Of a stretch of 64,000 bases of DNA, positions 59,601-64,000 are shown piece after piece. Source of the stretch: Trichuris trichiura (lineage: Eukaryota > Nematoda > Enoplea > Trichinellida > Trichuridae); the NCBI GenBank assembly GCA_037903355.1, contig JBAJFE010000042.1, forward strand, positions 744,001 through 808,000, given 5' to 3'. Every line of letters begins with the position of its first letter. Positions within the stretch are counted from its first letter, which is position 1. The notes beneath the pieces are model-generated. The model was not told the DNA's origin. It did no database searches and saw only the letters and a list, made by a program, of their open reading frames with translations. The position numbers and the translations under genes are program-made.

Positions 59601-62600
59601 ATTTTTTCGTTGATTCGCAGCGTTGAGTATCCTTTATCCAACCATGTTCCGTTATTTCGATCAAATACGTACAATTTACAACTGATCTGGAAAAATACCG
59701 TAACGAGTTCGACGTGTTTGCATTGGCATTGCTACCTGAATCAAGTTAGACTCATCTTCTTCACCAGTAATGATGGTGTAGTCTTTTTCCTCGGAAGGCC
59801 TGCATATATCGGGCTCCGCGGTGACTTGAGTCCAGTCAGCTAATAGCATCACTAGTATCATCAAGTGGGCGACAAGAAAAAATAAGCTAACTTGGATGGT
59901 GTTCAGAATTATTTCCATTTGCCGTTTCCGTAGCTAAATCATGGAAACCAGGCAGTTGGGTAGCATCACTAGTACTTTCCAACTCTTCGTTACTTGTATC
60001 TATCTAAACATTTTAAGAACAAAACGTATATACAGAGAACACGGTCGTCCCTTACTTTGACCCGGTCTTTTATTTGCTGTCCGAAAATAAAAGTGCCGCT
60101 AGTTTGAGGAGCACTGCTTTTGTCTATCCTATTTGTGCTTTCCTTGTCGTCACCATCTTTATGTGCTATTGTCAAGTCAATTCGAGAAGATTTATCAGCA
60201 TTTTCGACGCCTAAGAATTTTAAAGCTTGATTTCATTTTCCTGGTTAGTACCCTGTTATTCGGTCGGCGAGAATTCAGAAAAATACAAAACAAGTGCGCG
60301 TTAACTATTAACAATTGAAGTTTTCTCACTTTTTGCTTCTTACCGACCGAATAAGAGGAGGAATTCACAATCAAAATCCAAGCATGTTCTAATAAGTAAA
60401 CGTAGATTTTAAAAAAAAAGAATTAGTTTGTAAATCCTAATTTATAAAAAGATTCATGCCCGGTTAATCATGGTCTAGAAGCGTTAGGTGTTTGGACAGC
60501 TTCCGGCAGTTACCCGAAGTTGGAGCGGTTGTTTTCCATATCTTGTCCACCGTTGTGGTCAGCTTTGACGGACGGAATAACGTTATAAGCGGTGAAATGG
60601 TAGCTTCCGTTGTTACTTCTTTTCCTGCAACGGCTCAAGGAATCTCTTAGCGAAAAATAGTCAATTTTTACCATCCGTTTTGTGTTCCGCTTCGGACATT
60701 TCGCTTTTTGTGACGAAAGATTACTTCTTGTTGAAAAATGCAGTTTGGTCGATCGGTGCAAATTGCGTAACGCGTCAACGGCCGCTACGGCTCACTTACA
60801 CCGTGCTGAGTTCGAAATTTTGTCCATTACCGTATTTTCACCATTGATCAGTAAATGATCTACAGGTAAGTATATCGTTGCGTTTTGTACAAAGTAAGTC
60901 ATTCACTTTGGCTAACTTCAGAGATCGATGGCTGTTAAAGTCTCAGGATGGAAACATTAATCAGATTACGCGTAAACTTAAATCTCTTATTTTAACCGCG
61001 ATGACTGTTAATAAGAATATTTCCTGCGTAGTCTGGTTAACCTGCGCGTGTTGCTAAGTTTAAGCATTGCGCTTCAGTCGATTCCGCGGTCTTACCTAGT
61101 GTCTTGATATTGTGAATTATATCTTGTTCTATGAAAGTCTGAATCAGCCGATAGCTAAGCATTTTGCATTTTGATAATGGAGGCTCTGAATTATGCTAAT
61201 TTATTTGCCGCTTTCGATTTCACTGTTCCCATAATAGCCTCCAATATTTCGGCATGCCATCCACTGTCATGGCTTTAGTTTAAGGCGGCAGTTTCAGTTT
61301 CATGTCATTCATCGTGGAGTAATTATCATCATTATCTTTAGGGCATCCAGGGAGAAGGGCATGGTTTTGCCGAGCATTAGCGGACAGCCTATGAGCGCGT
61401 ACATTTTAAATGTTTTATATTTTGTTCCGTCAATTAAGCTGAAGCAGTGATTAAGTCTTGCGAGAAAGAAAATTAATCTGTTGCTTTCCTATTGTAAACA
61501 GTCTCGCTTAAGGCAGTTTCTTGTAGTAAACTGTAGGGGTTTTTTGTAATTATCCGTTATGCAAAACTGTTTAATGTTTGTTTACGTAGCTTCTACGCAG
61601 TAGCAGCTATTACGGATAATCCAAGATTACTTTAGAGCATACGGGGGAAAATGCGTAGGTTATAAACAGATGATTGTTTATTTTCTTTTCGGGATTCGAT
61701 TATACGTAGAAACTCCTGGTACTACTTACTGCGCACAATGCAGATCTGCTCTATCGCATTCATATTTCTCTTTTTGCTGTTTTAACTTTCTCGTACCATG
61801 TTGAGTGCGACTGTCATTCATGAACTGATGTTGAATATCCGAAATGAAGCACTTGTTTGTCATATCTATTACGTCAGCGTAACGCTGTGATTGTACATAG
61901 AGTTGTGGCTTTACCTATGAGATTTTTGCCTAATAATTTGCATATCTGTCGTTTTGCAAATTTCTCAGCTCAGGTTTCTTTTTCAGTCTACTGTTTCGCT
62001 GAACACCGCAAAAGAACTGATGCAGTTTGCTGGAGGCGAAGAAAAAAACATAGAAGAGGTATACGGTTTTGTCGTTGATGCGATGCTGCTTCCAGTACAT
62101 TGGTTTTAAGTTTGTGAAAGGCCTCCATCAGCTGGGCATCAATGTAGTAGTAACTGGAGGGAAGCTAGGCGACTTACATGTCCACTTTTTGAATAAATAC
62201 AAAATGCTTGGCGTTAAAGTTGGAAGTAAGTTTGATCTTCGTCGGCTATGCCGTTCCGTTGGTGCGGTGGCAATACCTACATTGGTAAGACCGCGTGCTT
62301 TTCCCTTACCAGGTAAGTTTTAATGTCGTTTTAGCGCACTCCCGCTATCGAGGAAGTGGGCGAATGCGATGAAGTGTACATCGACGAAATCGGCAGTGAC
62401 GAACTTGCATTCTTTAAACAAAGTTAGTTGTCTCATGTAACAGCTTGATTTTGGCTTTTGCTTTTCGTTGTAGACCTGACTGCGGGGCATATTGCTACCA
62501 TCATAATTCGTGGTTCATCTGCCAACGTAATGGATGATACCGAAAGAGCAGTAATAGATGGCATAAACAATTTCCGCGTTTTGACGAGGGTATTGTTTTC

Positions 62601-63268
62601 ATGTTGTTAAGCATGGCTTAAATCTGTCCTTCTTTTTAGGACAACCGCCTTCTTGCTGGCGGTGGTGCGGTTGAGTTTGAATTGGCTCGTCAAATAGAGA
62701 AATATGGCGCTGTATGTTACGCTTTATCCTTTTATTTATCTTGTCAGTTATTTGCTTCAGCTGTGTCCTGGAATGGAGCAGTATTCAATTAATAAATTTG
62801 CGGTCTCGATGGAAGTGCTGCCGAAGCAGTTGGCAGACAATTCTGGTGCAAAAGTGATAAGCTCATCGGCTTGAATGCGTATGTTACATATCAGCTTTTC
62901 AGTCGATTAATCTTTTATCTCAATTACGTACTGTTCATCAAGATGGCAAAAAAACGTATGGCTTGAACGTAACGGTAAAATTTTGTTCGTTGCATTTCTG
63001 AGCTATCTTACGAAGGCGAATTGTAGCCCGAAGGTACCACCGTTGCCGATATGGTACCGTTAGGCATTTATGATCCTTACCTGACGAAGTATTGGATGAT
63101 TAAGTTGGCAACAAACCTGGCAGTTACTTTGCTCAGCGTTGACCAGGTAGCTAGGATAAATCTATGCTCCTGTACATTCAATTTCGCTTTCAGATTATTA
63201 TGGCCAAGCAGGCTGAAGGACCGATGCCTAAAACTCCAGGAAAGGTAGACCCTGGTGATGAGGACTAA
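56603..63268 (+). CDS. cct-8: T-complex protein 1 subunit theta (CCT8)
   Basis: Seventeen exons: 56603-56659, 57171-57261, 57317-57396, 57454-57585, 57639-57708, 57760-57888, 57938-58002, 58056-58193, 61987-62058, 62111-62284, 62335-62422, 62474-62589, 62640-62711, 62761-62853, 62903-62974, 63027-63146 and 63194-63268. They sum to 547 residues; human CCT8 has 548. CCT is the cytosolic ring chaperonin that folds actin and tubulin. VTNDAATVLKEL and the nucleotide-binding REVGDGTNG lie in the first half, VVVTGGKLGD and KFDLRRLC in the apical domain, and NRLLAGGGAVEFELARQI with KYWMIKLATNLAVTLL in the C-terminal equatorial part. The tail is short and acidic. Every junction is in phase. The intron 58194-61986 (3.8 kb) contains the whole RanBP3 gene on the other strand. 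Confidence 0.98.
58648..58831 (+). repeat. Dispersed repeat, copy 2, in a CCT8 intron
   Basis: Reverse-complement partner of 35036-35220, about 185 bp. Its hairpin end reads CTGAAAACGGGCACAG...CTTGAAAGCTTC (58784-58812), with one change in the CTGANGA block. Confidence 0.85.
59135..60699 (-). CDS. Ran-binding protein 3 (RanBP3)
   Basis: Eight exons: 60699-60672, 60624-60514, 60210-60056, 60003-59892, 59839-59736, 59686-59572, 59513-59368 and 59293-59135. They sum to 309 residues; shorter than the vertebrate form, mainly in the N-terminus. It contains the FG-type FIFGQQIKDRVK, as in RanBP3 FVFGQNLRDRVK. A Ran-binding domain follows: ITGEEDESNLIQ, CKLYVFDRNNGTW, GYSTLRIN, VIRLQGVPRLIVNSKLWPEM. 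The C-terminus is basic and NLS-like (GNRKRRKE). RanBP3 is a nuclear cofactor of CRM1-dependent export that binds Ran-GTP. The acceptor at 59513 rather than 59499 is required by phase and restores a conserved strand. The gene lies wholly inside a CCT8 intron on the opposite strand. The first two exons rest mostly on splice phase. Confidence 0.9.
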
Positions 63269-63429
63269 ATGTTACCGCTTGAGCGGGCCGCTGAAACAAA
63301 CTTTGAACAAATAAACGTTGGGCTTTCCTGTTGTGCTTGTTGTAAACAGAGGATACAACTTAAATCCGAGATTTTTAAATCAGTGTTTTGGGAGTGAAAT
63401 CAGAATTACAGAGAAGGTTGCTAAGCAGT

Positions 63430-64000
63430 ATGAAGCCTCGCGGTGTTCACCGCTCTGGGTTGCTGAAGCAGCAGAACAAATTGCACAATACAGGTCGCCA
63501 TCGAAGCAAAGGACAACTTGATGCTAAGAAAAAAGGTTGTATGCTTTTGTTAACTATGGTGCATGTTTCAATTCATTTAGGTCGGACAGCTAATATTTTG
63601 AGCGTCAGAAAGCACGGCAAACCAATTAGCAAAAAGGACAGAAGAAACAAGGTTAAACAGTATTTAACAGCGCTTTTAACGTGTTAGCATTTTTGTTGCC
63701 TTAAGAGGAAACAGCTTCGCTCATTAAAACGAGAGCAAGCAAACGAAAGAAAAGGAACAGGGATTCATTTACGGCCACCAGTTGTAGTTGTTAGTTGTGT
63801 TGCTGAATTTTTAAACTGGAATCATCTGTCGAATGTTGCAGTGCATCTTGTCGCTGTCCCGCAGTATCGATCCTAAAGATATCCTCTCACGTCTAGTGCA
63901 AAGCAGATACAAGGACAGCGTTGTTGAGTCGGAAAGAGGCCTTACATTTCTTAGGCAAGACATGCCGAATTTACTCGTTCATTTTCATGCATTTTTGCAG
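63430..64000 (+). CDS. TSR1, pre-rRNA processing GTPase-like factor (5' part)
   Basis: Exons so far: 63430-63535, 63581-63651, 63706-63798 and 63842 onward; the gene runs off the window. The N-terminus HRSGLLKQQNKLHNTGRHRS is the conserved TSR1 start (vertebrate HRPGPLKQQNKAHKGGRHRG). A basic stretch follows (KKDRRNK, KQLRSLKREQ), then PPVVVVSC and a helix-rich segment, matching the start of the BMS1/TSR1 GTPase-like fold. TSR1 is a 40S assembly factor whose domain lost GTPase activity. Its ATG is 161 bp downstream of the CCT8 stop on the same strand. The last 12 bases of the window look like an acceptor, so the final junction is undecided. Confidence 0.87.

Noticed and set aside
1..64000. 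CRISPR arrays, prokaryotic operons, phage or bacterial toxin systems
   Set aside because: The window is intron-rich animal DNA; I saw no regularly spaced repeats or ribosome-binding-site-led gene runs.
56603..64000. CCT8-TSR1 as a trans-spliced operon
   Set aside because: The 161-bp spacing is close, but I have no transcript evidence, and such spacing also fits ordinary compact neighbours.

Overview
This is eukaryotic nuclear DNA from an invertebrate animal. The protein-coding genes are broken by many short introns, typically 40-65 nt with GT-AG ends, and they encode metazoan-specific proteins: atlastin, Numb, SAS-6, SPOP and MED4. Short introns, gene density, and short TTAGGC runs (the nematode telomere unit) near 43.9 kb suggest a nematode. 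The proteins look closer to general animal orthologues than to Caenorhabditis ones, so an early-branching (whipworm-like, clade I) nematode is my best guess. That is inference; no species can be named from the sequence alone.

Layout. 0.3-1.0 kb (-): MEA1-like gene. 1.4-4.6 kb (-): atlastin, the ER-fusion GTPase. 6.3-8.8 kb (-): Numb adaptor. 8.8-15.7 kb: gene-poor, with a dead Gypsy integrase that holds a nested solo-LTR-like element, and a perfect 157-bp-arm palindrome. 15.8-16.9 kb (+): glyoxalase II. 18.2-20.0 kb (+): makorin. 20.5-21.4 kb (-): MED4. 22.0-23.4 kb: Tigger/pogo-type non-autonomous element and transposase fossil. 26.3-27.5 kb (-): SPOP, whose coding region is a single exon. 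29-34.3 kb: a decayed Gypsy element followed by a second LTR with an intact, GC-rich gag. 35.2-35.8 kb (-): another Tigger fossil. 38.7-40.1 kb (+): sphingolipid delta-4 desaturase. 40.2-43.2 kb (-): SAS-6. 45.5-47.8 kb: an unidentified three-exon gene (-) close to a Gln/Ala-rich protein gene (+). 51.3-52.6 kb (-): TraB-domain protein. 56.6-63.3 kb (+): CCT8, a 17-exon gene whose 3.8-kb intron contains a complete RanBP3 gene on the opposite strand. 63.4 kb to the end (+): 5' part of TSR1.

Most genes are unrelated housekeeping or cell-biology genes and do not form a pathway. CCT8 and TSR1 are head-to-tail with 161 bp between their coding regions. Exon models were built by hand from GT/AG signals, reading phase and comparison with remembered protein families. 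For the fully modelled genes the exon lengths sum to a whole number of codons.

The accessory content is the most distinctive part: (i) a 180-bp TG...CA element present three times, all in the same orientation, each with a 5-bp target duplication; (ii) a perfect inverted repeat; (iii) dispersed repeats sharing a CTGANGA...GAAA hairpin that resembles half of a hammerhead ribozyme core; (iv) a fold-back MITE family; and (v) two TA-duplicating Tigger-type copies. I found no CRISPR array, prokaryotic operon or confident tRNA/rRNA gene.
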